Positions 7,821 through 16,622 of a DNA stretch of 42,483 nt are shown one piece after another (position 1 is the stretch's first letter; every line of letters begins with the position of its first letter). The notes beneath the pieces are model-generated. The model did not search any database. It had not been told where the DNA came from and worked only from the letters and a program-made list of their open reading frames with translations. The position numbers were made by a program, and so were the translations under genes. Location of the stretch: assembly GCA_900318305.1 (NCBI GenBank), contig ONKB01000113.1, positions 1 to 42,483 of the forward strand, read 5' to 3'. Origin of the DNA: an uncultured Prevotellaceae bacterium (GTDB taxonomy: Bacteria; Bacteroidota; Bacteroidia; Bacteroidales; Bacteroidaceae).

Positions 7821-10800
7821 ATGCTAAGCATAGGTCTCGATATAGGCTCTACGACAATCAAGGCAATTGCTATCAATAATAGACGACAGATTATTTTTAC
7901 GAAATATGAACGGCACAATGCCCAGGTTCGTGAAAAGATTTTATCCCTGTTAGAAGAAATCCATTCGTCCTTACACCCTTCCAGTTGCACACTGACACTT
8001 ACCGGTTCCATCGGTCTGGGCATTGCAGAACGCCAAGGTTTCTCCTTTATTCAAGAAGTCGTCGCAGCCACAAAATATGTCAGGCAAGAGCATCCCAAGG
8101 CAAATTCTCTTATTGACATTGGTGGAGAAGATGCCAAGATTGTCTTTTTCAAAGACGGGGAAGCGTCTGACTTGCGCATGAATGGCAATTGTGCCGGTGG
8201 TACGGGTTCATTCATTGACCAGATGGCCATCCTTCTGGAGATAAGCAACAAAGAGCTAAGCGACCTCGCCTTAGCCTCTCGTCAGATTTATCCGATTGCG
8301 TCTCGGTGTGGTGTCTTCTGCAAAACTGATGTCCAGAATCTTATCTCGAAAAACATCAAATCTTCCGATATTGCCGCATCTATTTTCCATGCCGTCGCTG
8401 TCCAGACCGTTATGACCCTAAGTCACGGATGCGACATAAAGCCTCCCATTCTATTTTGCGGGGGCCCATTTACTTTCCTGCCTGCTTTGCGCCAAGCCTT
8501 TGAGAATTATTTGAATTTGACAGATGATGACATCGTCTTGTCTGAGCAAAGTCATCTTATCCCTGCATGGGGAGCAGCTTTGCACGGGATGGAGTCGGAA
8601 ACAGAACCACAACAACTGGAAGATATCATTCTTTCTCTCAAAAAGGAGAACAACACAGCATGTAGATGCTCAGAATCATTGGCACCCCTGTTTGAAAACC
8701 CACAGCATCTTGACAGTTGGAAGAAAGAAAAACAAAACTATACGCTCAAGACTGCGCCACTAAGACCGGGCAGGCAGGACGTGTATATTGGCATTGACTC
8801 TGGCAGTACGACTACCAAAATCGTCGCACTTAACCCTCAGGGAGAGACATTATATTCCTATTACAAACCCAACAGGGGAAATCCCATACAAACCGTTATG
8901 ATGGGTTTGCAGGAGTTTCACCAACTTTGCCAGCAAAACAACATGGTACCCGTTGTCCGTAGCAGTTGTTCAACAGGTTATGGCGAAGATCTCATTAAGA
9001 CAGCTTTCCATTTTGAACATAGTATCATTGAGACGATTGCCCATTACCTTGCCGCAAGAAACATTTTCCAGGAGGTAAGCTTTATCTTAGATATCGGGGG
9101 ACAGGACATGAAGGCCATCTTTGTCCAAGAAGGCGTTATTAACCATATCGAAATCAATGAGGCCTGCTCATCCGGATGTGGCACGTTTGTAGAGACCTTC
9201 GCCAAAAGCCTGGGCTACAACCTTACTGATTTTGCCGACAAGGCCTGTCTTGCCCAACATCCCTGCGATTTAGGAACACGGTGTACTGTTTTCATGAACA
9301 GCAAAGTGAAACAAGTCCTTCGAGAGGGTGCTACCATAGGGGATATCGCCTCCGGATTATCATATTCCATTATCAATAACTGTCTCCACAAAGTTCTGAA
9401 AATAAAGAATTTTGAAGAACTCGGAGACAATATTGTCGTTCAGGGAGGAACAATGCATAACGACGCCATATGTCGTGCATTAGAGATTCTCACAGGAAAA
9501 ACTATTTTCCGCAGCAACTCCCCGGAGATAATGGGAGCATATGGTGCAGCCCTATATGCCTTAGCCCATGCTCATCAAGACATCCTATTAGACGACATCG
9601 TCAACGGTGCACAATATCAGACACACACGACCCAATGCAAAGGTTGCGAAAATCAATGTCTGGTGAACACCTATATTTTCTCAAACAAACAAAAATTCTA
9701 TTCCGGGAACAAATGCGAGCGGATTTTCAACAACAAAGGAAGACATTATCTCCCAGGAAAGAATCTCTGCGAAGAAAAAAACAAACTCCTGTTCAACCGC
9801 TCCGGTGAAGCCAACATCCATGCTACCTTAAAAATAGGCATTCCACGCATATTGAACATGTATGAGGAGTTTCCTTTCTGGCACACTCTCTTTTCTCAAT
9901 GTGGAATACAAGTCGTTCTGAGTGATGCATCTGAGTTCAGGTCTTACGAGAACTGTGTTCAACATGTCATGTCAGACAATATTTGTTTCCCTGCAAAATT
10001 AAGCCACAGTCACATCCTCAACCTCATAGAAAAGAAGGTGGACCGCATATTCCTACCTTATGTTATCTATGAGAAAAACGGCACAGGACAGAACTCTTTT
10101 AATTGTCCTATTGTATCTGGATACTCCGATGTCTTGCGAAACTCCATGGCTATTCCAGTTCCTTTTGATACACCACCCTTTACTTTCAAAGACGAGCAGG
10201 CACTATTACGGCAATGCACCTCCTATTTGAAAGGACTCGGCATTAAATCCTCTGCGATACATACTGCTTTCCGGGCCGCCTTATCTGCCCAGAATGCCTT
10301 TGAGGAGGAAATCTGTGCACTCAACAAACAGGTCTTTGAATATAACAGGCAACACAACAGAATGGTTATTCTTCTTGCTGGAAGGCCATACCATACCGAT
10401 CCGTTAGTCCAACACAAAATTGCGGATATGATTTGCAGCCTTGGTGTAGATGTCATTACTGAGGATATCGTCAGAAGGGACAGAATGGATACCAGTGATA
10501 CCCACTTTATTTCCCAATGGTCTTATCCTGGGCACATCCTTAATGCGGCAAAATGGGCTGCCCAGCAAGACTATAATCTACAATTTATTGAGATCACTTC
10601 TTTTGGCTGCGGTCCCGATGCCTTTATGCTTGACGAAATCAGCAGTTTACTCCATCGTCACAACAAGGCTTTCACCCAGTTAAAGGTTGACGATGTCTGC
10701 AATATCGGCTCATTAAAGTTACGCGTGCGCTCTCTTGTCGACAGTTTGAGGCTAAACCTTTGCCAACACCAGCCAAAAAGCGTTTTGCCTTTCGTTACGC

Positions 10801-12038
10801 CTCCTGTCTTTGATGAAAAAGAAAGACTTCTGCGGAAGAAAATCCTGGTGCCATATTTTACGCCTTTCATCTCTCCGCTTATTCCTTCCTTTATGAGTTT
10901 ATCTGGCTATGACTTTGATGTCTTACCCATCAGCGACGAGGCTTCGGGGAATCTCGGATTGAAATATGCAAACAATGAGATATGCTATCCAGCCACTTTG
11001 ATTGTCGGAGACATCATCAAGGCCTTTGTCAGCGGGGGATATCATCCCGACACCACAGCTGTAGCCATTACCCAAACAGGCGGACAATGTCGCGCGACCA
11101 ATTACATATCCCTTATCAAGAAAGCTCTTGTTGATGCCGGATATACCCAAGTTCCCGTCATATCCCTCTCGTTCGGAAATAACAACAAGCAACCAGGCTT
11201 TGGTTTCAAATGGAAAAAGATTCTCAGCACAGCATTATCTTCCATTCTCTTTTCGGATGCTCTGGCGAAACTCTATTATGCCTCCCTGCCGCGCGAAAAA
11301 GAATCAGGAGCCGCCGAACAACTTAAAGAACACTATCTTAATGCTGCCAAGCAATGTATCAGCCAGAATGACGCCAAATCTTTGGAAAGACTACTTCGTC
11401 AGGCTGTTGACGGTTTTAATGCCATTTGCAACAATCATCCCACCCATAAAGTCGGTATAGTAGGAGAAATCTTCCTGAAATTCCACTTCTATGCCCAACG
11501 TCACCTGACGGAATGGCTTATTCATAATCATATTGAGGTTGAGCCTCCGTTGCTCCTGCCTTTCTTCTTGCAGGCTTTTGTAAATATTGACGTCAACAGC
11601 AAGTCTTTCATAGAACCCTCCAACATGCCCAAATGGATAAGAAAAGCTTTGTATCAACTCATCAGCCATCGCATTAAAAAGTATAATACCATTTGCTCTT
11701 CCTTTAAGTACTACCAACCTTTTGATGATATTTATACCATCGCTGAAAACAGCAAGGGAATCGTCTCTCTTCATGCCCAGTTTGGTGAAGGCTGGCTACT
11801 TCCAGGTGAAGTTGCCACTATGGCAAAACATGGAATCAAACATATTGTCAGCCTACAACCTTTTGGTTGCATCGCCAATCACATTGTTTCTAAAGGAATA
11901 GAAAAACGGCTTAGGGAATGCTTCCCCGAATTAAAATTCCTGTCTCTCGACTTTGACAGTGGTGTCAGCGACGTTAACGTCACCAATCGCATGCTTTTAT
12001 TCGTAAACGACCTGATTACTTCATCATCAAAACCTTAG
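7821..12038 (+). CDS. Giant 2-hydroxyacyl-CoA dehydratase activase-like ATPase
   Basis: A fusion of about 1405 residues (1410 if the ATG at 7806 is used; the numbers below use that longer count). It contains two BcrA/BadF/BadG/BcrD-type ATPase domains followed by a DUF2229-type and dehydratase-subunit-like region. Domain 1: GLDIGSTTIK near 10-19, GGEDAK 106-111, and the Fe-S cysteines C129 (NGNCAGGTG) and C168 (SRCGVF). Domain 2: GIDSGSTTTK near 329-338, GGQDMK 431-436, C454/C458 and C493. A CKGCENQC cluster follows at 611-618, then the C-terminal half with conserved DNICFP and NEICYP blocks. The family uses ATP to fire one electron into a dehydratase; here no separate dehydratase genes are adjacent, so the substrate is unknown. 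The 3' end overlaps porZ by 23 bases. Confidence 0.88.
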   Translation: MLSIGLDIGSTTIKAIAINNRRQIIFTKYERHNAQVREKILSLLEEIHSSLHPSSCTLTLTGSIGLGIAERQGFSFIQEVVAATKYVRQEHPKANSLIDIGGEDAKIVFFKDGEASDLRMNGNCAGGTGSFIDQMAILLEISNKELSDLALASRQIYPIASRCGVFCKTDVQNLISKNIKSSDIAASIFHAVAVQTVMTLSHGCDIKPPILFCGGPFTFLPALRQAFENYLNLTDDDIVLSEQSHLIPAWGAALHGMESETEPQQLEDIILSLKKENNTACRCSESLAPLFENPQHLDSWKKEKQNYTLKTAPLRPGRQDVYIGIDSGSTTTKIVALNPQGETLYSYYKPNRGNPIQTVMMGLQEFHQLCQQNNMVPVVRSSCSTGYGEDLIKTAFHFEHSIIETIAHYLAARNIFQEVSFILDIGGQDMKAIFVQEGVINHIEINEACSSGCGTFVETFAKSLGYNLTDFADKACLAQHPCDLGTRCTVFMNSKVKQVLREGATIGDIASGLSYSIINNCLHKVLKIKNFEELGDNIVVQGGTMHNDAICRALEILTGKTIFRSNSPEIMGAYGAALYALAHAHQDILLDDIVNGAQYQTHTTQCKGCENQCLVNTYIFSNKQKFYSGNKCERIFNNKGRHYLPGKNLCEEKNKLLFNRSGEANIHATLKIGIPRILNMYEEFPFWHTLFSQCGIQVVLSDASEFRSYENCVQHVMSDNICFPAKLSHSHILNLIEKKVDRIFLPYVIYEKNGTGQNSFNCPIVSGYSDVLRNSMAIPVPFDTPPFTFKDEQALLRQCTSYLKGLGIKSSAIHTAFRAALSAQNAFEEEICALNKQVFEYNRQHNRMVILLAGRPYHTDPLVQHKIADMICSLGVDVITEDIVRRDRMDTSDTHFISQWSYPGHILNAAKWAAQQDYNLQFIEITSFGCGPDAFMLDEISSLLHRHNKAFTQLKVDDVCNIGSLKLRVRSLVDSLRLNLCQHQPKSVLPFVTPPVFDEKERLLRKKILVPYFTPFISPLIPSFMSLSGYDFDVLPISDEASGNLGLKYANNEICYPATLIVGDIIKAFVSGGYHPDTTAVAITQTGGQCRATNYISLIKKALVDAGYTQVPVISLSFGNNNKQPGFGFKWKKILSTALSSILFSDALAKLYYASLPREKESGAAEQLKEHYLNAAKQCISQNDAKSLERLLRQAVDGFNAICNNHPTHKVGIVGEIFLKFHFYAQRHLTEWLIHNHIEVEPPLLLPFFLQAFVNIDVNSKSFIEPSNMPKWIRKALYQLISHRIKKYNTICSSFKYYQPFDDIYTIAENSKGIVSLHAQFGEGWLLPGEVATMAKHGIKHIVSLQPFGCIANHIVSKGIEKRLRECFPELKFLSLDFDSGVSDVNVTNRMLLFVNDLITSSSKP

Positions 12039-14295
12039 TAGTGGCTGCCTCATTGCCATTTTTATCATATCCAATGATATAATAAATACCCGACGAGACA
12101 TGTTTCCCGGAATTGGTGCGTCCGTTCCATGTGAAAGTGCCACCGACCGAGGTTCCACGATATACTAACTGTCCTCCGACGGTAATTACTTTCACCTCGC
12201 AATCATATGTAAATCCTGTCACCGTGACATTTCCCTTATAGCCTGGACGTACAGGATTAGGATATGCTTTCAGATTGTTTTCCTTTAACGACGGTGCAGG
12301 ATCGGTAGCATCGGCATGATAGGAAATGAGACCTGCATCTGTTCCAAAGAAGACCTCACCCGTCTTGCCATTAACAACAACGGAGTACACCGTATTTGAG
12401 AGCAATGGTGAGTTTTCCCTCGTAAAATGATGTATTGTTGTTAATCCATCCGCACTCACAAGATACACCCCATTCTCAGCTGTGGCAAACCATTTGCGGT
12501 TACCACCGTCAATAGCTATATCTGTAATCGCCACACCAGAGAGGAGATAGTCACCATAGTCCGTTCCGTCGTTTCGTGGGACAATAATCTGCTCAAAAGG
12601 TGTTGAACTGTCAAAGAATGTCCGCGGATCACGGATTATAAAAGGTCCCTGACTCGTAGCTATCCACAGGATGCCATCCTTATCTTCAACGACATTATAA
12701 ACTTGATTGATATCGTCGGCTCCATCGAAGTTATACTGGAAACGATACTGATCGTCAGCGGTGTTGTCAATTGTGCCATTAAAGTTCAGACACAGTAGTC
12801 CAGCATGATGGGATGAGGTTTCACGCCGATGAGTAATCCACGCCCAGCCACGGGAATCAAAATAAATATTGTCAAAAGTGGGATATCCGGCCAATTCCGG
12901 GAAATAAAAACTCTTCCACGTCCCGTCTGCCTTAATCACATGAAGAATAGTATCAACCTGATTATTCATGAACCACAGATTGTCTGCCTTGTCATAGGTA
13001 ATTCCTGATGTCCAGCAATATCTCCTGAAATTGGCACTCTGGGGACGAATAGTCATAATCGGGCTGTTTTCGCAGTTATACAACTTTATAAACTTTCCAT
13101 CCTTGAATTCAAACAGACCACAACACGCTGCACTGACAAAGTGATGCGTATCGTCATTCGGGTCTTCTGCAACACCTGTTACATTAATATAGGGGTAGCC
13201 AATTTTCTCACTGATACTGTCTTCCTCAAAAGTATACCACCCATTCTCGTCATATGACATCACCGTACCTGGGTTATATATATTCACATAGTTCTGGCTC
13301 CCGCCTGCCACCAGCAAACGGTTCTTGTCTGTCAGAGACAGCTTATAACACAAGTTCCGCCGTGGCGCATTTATACTTATTGCAGGCTTATCTATCTGCA
13401 AAACACCTTCGTTATTTGTTATCTGTTGCAGACCTCTGTAACGATGGCTTGCCCAGAAAGAACTTCCATCCCAACTGGCCCAATCGAAATCCGTATATGT
13501 GGGATAATCCTTGAATGATCCGTTCTCCTCCATTGTGACAAACCCATTGATACCATATAACACCAACTTTTCTCCCTCAGGATTGATTATAAGGAATGGG
13601 CCTGACTTGAGTATTGTCAGGCTACCATCTGCCTCGTCAAAACGATATACGCCATCAGGTTTGAAAGCATATATATCATCTTTATAATTCAGCAGAGAAA
13701 AATCTTTTTGGCTGGTCAAGAGTTGCCAATTACTCTTATCAAGCAAGTTTTTCCTACGGGAACCCTCATAGACACCATTTTCGGTTACCGCAAAAATGGT
13801 TTCATCTGTACTGGTTGTACTGGTCACCTTCCTGCCTATGTCATATGTGTTGGAAAACTCACACAATTCCATATTGACGACAACCACACCGAAATTAGTG
13901 GACAGATAGGCATATTTGCCTGCTACGGAAACATCGTTTATCGTCTTGTCTTGAACAATACTGTTCTTGTATTGCGGTATATTGACAACATTGTCCTTCA
14001 CATCTAAAATATCAATATTAAAGTTTGAATAGACAATGATGAATTTGTCCAAATTCCTATTATACACAAAATAAGAGATGTTCACATCGCTCAATCCTGT
14101 TACCCTGGACATGCAATGAACACCATCTGATGTACAGTAGAACAGGCTGCCACTCGCCAATGCGTATGTTCGGTTTCCCACACATGTGTTTTTTGTCACA
14201 TCATAATACGACATATACGTTGTCCAAGCACCTGAAGCTTGTAACAGGATACAAGCATTAAAAAACACAGCTAACAGCAATAAACTCTTCTTCAT
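12016..14295 (-). CDS. porZ: T9SS attachment-complex protein PorZ
   Basis: A 759-residue exported protein, close to the size of Porphyromonas PorZ (about 776). A signal peptide (cleavage near residue 20, LQASG) is followed by two beta-propeller regions of the two-component-regulator type, with blades such as YVFNRN-like repeats, DGILWIATSQGPF and GNRKWFATAENGVY. A C-terminal T9SS sorting-type domain at about 674-759 begins NLKAYPNP and ends KVLMMK. In P. gingivalis PorZ belongs to the surface attachment complex with PorU/PorV/PorQ and binds A-LPS. Other two-component-propeller proteins share the fold, but length, architecture and the T9SS genes nearby support PorZ. It is the last gene of the leuS operon, 28 bases after rdgB, and its last codons overlap the convergent activase gene. 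Confidence 0.85.
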   Translation of the reverse strand: MKKSLLLLAVFFNACILLQASGAWTTYMSYYDVTKNTCVGNRTYALASGSLFYCTSDGVHCMSRVTGLSDVNISYFVYNRNLDKFIIVYSNFNIDILDVKDNVVNIPQYKNSIVQDKTINDVSVAGKYAYLSTNFGVVVVNMELCEFSNTYDIGRKVTSTTSTDETIFAVTENGVYEGSRRKNLLDKSNWQLLTSQKDFSLLNYKDDIYAFKPDGVYRFDEADGSLTILKSGPFLIINPEGEKLVLYGINGFVTMEENGSFKDYPTYTDFDWASWDGSSFWASHRYRGLQQITNNEGVLQIDKPAISINAPRRNLCYKLSLTDKNRLLVAGGSQNYVNIYNPGTVMSYDENGWYTFEEDSISEKIGYPYINVTGVAEDPNDDTHHFVSAACCGLFEFKDGKFIKLYNCENSPIMTIRPQSANFRRYCWTSGITYDKADNLWFMNNQVDTILHVIKADGTWKSFYFPELAGYPTFDNIYFDSRGWAWITHRRETSSHHAGLLCLNFNGTIDNTADDQYRFQYNFDGADDINQVYNVVEDKDGILWIATSQGPFIIRDPRTFFDSSTPFEQIIVPRNDGTDYGDYLLSGVAITDIAIDGGNRKWFATAENGVYLVSADGLTTIHHFTRENSPLLSNTVYSVVVNGKTGEVFFGTDAGLISYHADATDPAPSLKENNLKAYPNPVRPGYKGNVTVTGFTYDCEVKVITVGGQLVYRGTSVGGTFTWNGRTNSGKHVSSGIYYIIGYDKNGNEAATTKVLMMK

Positions 14296-14330
14296 CTCAA
14301 ACTCTCAACTATAAACTTTCAACTCAAATC
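14296..14330 (-). repeat. Short A/T-rich quasi-repeat before porZ
   Basis: On the plus strand the rdgB-porZ gap reads as three degenerate copies of a CAAACTCTCAACT/ATAAACTTTCAACT-type unit. Similar short quasi-repeats are common between Bacteroidales genes. It may simply be a slippage product, and it contains the porZ ribosome-entry region. Confidence 0.35.
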
Positions 14331-14902
14331 TCCAAAAGGTAGGCCACTAATTTTTTCACGGCCCGGGCACGATGGCTGATTTGATTCTTGACTGCCACGC
14401 CCAACTCGGCAAAAGTCTTGCCTGTGTCTTCAGGAATAAATACAGGATCATATCCAAATCCGTCCGTACCACGACGTTCCGTAGATATCTCACCAACTAC
14501 TACTCCGTCAAAGAAATGAACCTCCTTTTCTATTATTAACGCAATAACAGTACGAAATCTTGCATGGCGATTAAAATTTTCTTTCAACTCACGCAGGAGT
14601 TTATCTGTATTCGCCTCTGTATTATGGTCCTGTCCGGCATAACGTGCCGTATGTACTCCGGGAGCTCCGCCCAAAGCATCAACCTCAAGACCTGTGTCAT
14701 CTGCAAAACAGTCATACCCGTATTTCTCATAAACGTACTTTGCTTTTTGGAGGGCATTGCCCTCTAAAGTATCTGATGTTTCGGGAATATCTTCATGGCA
14801 TCCTATATCTGCCAGACTCAGAATCTCCACGCCTTCAGGAAGCATCGCCTTTATTTCACTTAACTTATGGGCGTTATTGGTCGCAAAAACTATCTTTCTC
14901 AT
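14324..14902 (-). CDS. rdgB: Non-canonical purine NTP pyrophosphatase (RdgB/HAM1)
   Basis: A 192-residue cytoplasmic house-cleaning enzyme that hydrolyses dITP, XTP and ITP to the monophosphates plus pyrophosphate, keeping deaminated purines out of nucleic acids. Family blocks are all present: [12 protein letters not shown] at the N terminus, [27 protein letters not shown] with the metal and base residues, FGYDPVF, and [10 protein letters not shown] near the end. Length matches the family (about 190-200). Its ATG overlaps the stop of the upstream glycosyltransferase-like gene by four bases, placing it inside the leuS-to-porZ operon. Confidence 0.95.
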   Translation of the reverse strand: MRKIVFATNNAHKLSEIKAMLPEGVEILSLADIGCHEDIPETSDTLEGNALQKAKYVYEKYGYDCFADDTGLEVDALGGAPGVHTARYAGQDHNTEANTDKLLRELKENFNRHARFRTVIALIIEKEVHFFDGVVVGEISTERRGTDGFGYDPVFIPEDTGKTFAELGVAVKNQISHRARAVKKLVAYLLEI

Positions 14903-15720
14903 ATTCTGTCTCCAACATCAATTATCTCAAGAGGCTGCCCTCCTATCTCTGTCGCTGTGTCTGAGAAGGAGGAAAAATAACTGCCTGTCACCATCGTTGT
15001 CTTAGCCAGGCACCATAGGTCAACAACAGCGTCCAACATCCCTGAACAGGTTTGTCTTTGAAGTTCCACCTCATTGATAAGAAGCCTGTCCTTATATAGT
15101 TGAAGGAAGTGGCGTTTCACCGACAAATCATCTGTACAAAGAAATATCCTTGCATCATCATACAAGGCAATATACGCATCCATTCGTTGGCGGAATGCCG
15201 ACAACGGACTGTGGAGTATCGCCTGTTTATTATCCTTTCGGCGGATATGAACACCCAGCGTATGCGGAGTAAATTTTTTTGTCGTCTCTGCTACTTTTTC
15301 CTGAAGAGCAGGCAGAGGGACAAAAACCTTTCCCACCATTGTTGAATCATATTCCCCTATCGCATAGCAGGTGGATATATACAATGAGCCATACTTTTTT
15401 CCCAGTTCCTTAAGCGACTGCTTGTTAGGATTGAAATCGTCTATCTGCTTATCATACTCCCCCCAGCGCAACAGTTTAGGCAGCCACAAATTATGCTTGG
15501 TCGCCACTGATTCCTTGAAGGAGCCATCGTGAATCTGTACCTTATTATGCAATAGCGGCTGGAACAACTCTCCCCAGAAAACCTTGCATTCCTTTGAGGA
15601 AGTCCATATTATACGGACTGGTACCGACTGTTCGTCAGCATATTTCAATACGGACATCACCACCCTCATACGGTTAGCTAAGCCGCCTATAGGAACAATG
15701 GTTAGCCCTCTGTATTTCAC
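14899..15720 (-). CDS. Fucosyltransferase-like protein (HxRRxD motif)
   Basis: A 273-residue soluble protein without a signal peptide. [12 protein letters not shown] at 12-23 resembles the GDP-sugar-binding GG-xN-xM block at the N terminus of alpha-1,2 and alpha-1,6 fucosyltransferases. HIRRKDN at 158-164 matches the HxRRxD motif of the NodZ/FUT8/O-FucT fold, FLCTDD at 193-198 is a typical strand end, and [11 protein letters not shown] at 246-256 resembles the SxFS block near the C terminus. I infer a GDP-sugar-dependent transferase, probably fucosyl, acting on a surface glycan. Donor and acceptor are not evident. Four-base overlaps with both neighbours (yitT-like upstream, rdgB downstream) show tight coupling. 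Confidence 0.65.
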   Translation of the reverse strand: MKYRGLTIVPIGGLANRMRVVMSVLKYADEQSVPVRIIWTSSKECKVFWGELFQPLLHNKVQIHDGSFKESVATKHNLWLPKLLRWGEYDKQIDDFNPNKQSLKELGKKYGSLYISTCYAIGEYDSTMVGKVFVPLPALQEKVAETTKKFTPHTLGVHIRRKDNKQAILHSPLSAFRQRMDAYIALYDDARIFLCTDDLSVKRHFLQLYKDRLLINEVELQRQTCSGMLDAVVDLWCLAKTTMVTGSYFSSFSDTATEIGGQPLEIIDVGDRI

Positions 15721-16610
15721 TTTGCCTTAATTCTGTCAAATCCGTTGCCGAATACACCAACTACCTTGCTTTGAGAAACGAAGGCATTGCTGTCGATATT
15801 CTTGATTATTCTGAATATATGTGTACTTTCCCTCCGGCGCGCCATAACCATCAATACTTTCATTTTATTTCCTGTGTACCAGCCATGTGCATCCAACAGT
15901 GTCACACCTCGGCCCAAATCATTAATGGCTTCGGCTATCGCCTCATGTTCCTGCGAGATAATGAAGAACTGCACACTTTGGCGCATACGGTTCATAATAT
16001 AGTCAAGCATGGAGGTCTCTATTATCATAGACACATAACCGTACAGCAACAACTCTATCTGATGGAAGACAAGATAACTGGATGATGCCACCAGTATGTC
16101 ACATATCAGCAGTATTGTTCCCAGACTGACATCACGGAATTTATTGATACATGCAGCAAGAATATCTGTACCGCCCGTACTACCGTTGTTCAGAAAGACA
16201 ACACCTAAACCTATGCCTTCCAGAGCCGCACCTATGACACATGCCATAAACGACTGGTCACCGAGCAACTTGGGAATTTCACCATTTACCATCATCATTT
16301 CCTGTGCAGTTCCTATGGCTATAGTCATGAAACCTACGGCAAGAATGGTGTTTATCAGAAATTTTATACCCAGCAGCTTTAAGGCAATGATGAGCAAGAA
16401 AGCGTTGATAATCAAATATGTGTACTGTGGTGAGAACGACGTAGCATAATATACAATTGCTGACACACCCGATACACCACCTGGGGTAATGTGGTAAGGC
16501 AGTTGGAATCCTACATAACCAACCACATATATTGATATTCCCAGCATGATAAAGAAAAAATCCCTTATCTGCCCTTTCAAGATGTCATGTGCTTTTGAAT
16601 TGTCAGGCAT
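15717..16610 (-). CDS. YitT family membrane protein (DUF161 + DUF2179)
   Basis: A 297-residue integral inner-membrane protein with about five or six hydrophobic segments in the first 200 residues (FFFIMLGISIYVVGYVGF, YTYLIINAFLLIIALKLL and others). A soluble C-terminal domain of about 80 residues follows (QSVQFFIISQEHEAIAEAI, GVTLLDAHGWYTG), matching DUF2179. The Gly/Asn-rich NNGSTGGTDILA block in the middle is typical of the family. The biological role is poorly known. The gene lies 12 bases after leuS in the same operon, an arrangement I believe is common in Bacteroidales. Confidence 0.9.
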   Translation of the reverse strand: MPDNSKAHDILKGQIRDFFFIMLGISIYVVGYVGFQLPYHITPGGVSGVSAIVYYATSFSPQYTYLIINAFLLIIALKLLGIKFLINTILAVGFMTIAIGTAQEMMMVNGEIPKLLGDQSFMACVIGAALEGIGLGVVFLNNGSTGGTDILAACINKFRDVSLGTILLICDILVASSSYLVFHQIELLLYGYVSMIIETSMLDYIMNRMRQSVQFFIISQEHEAIAEAINDLGRGVTLLDAHGWYTGNKMKVLMVMARRRESTHIFRIIKNIDSNAFVSQSKVVGVFGNGFDRIKAK

Positions 16611-16622
16611 GGCTCGTAGCGT

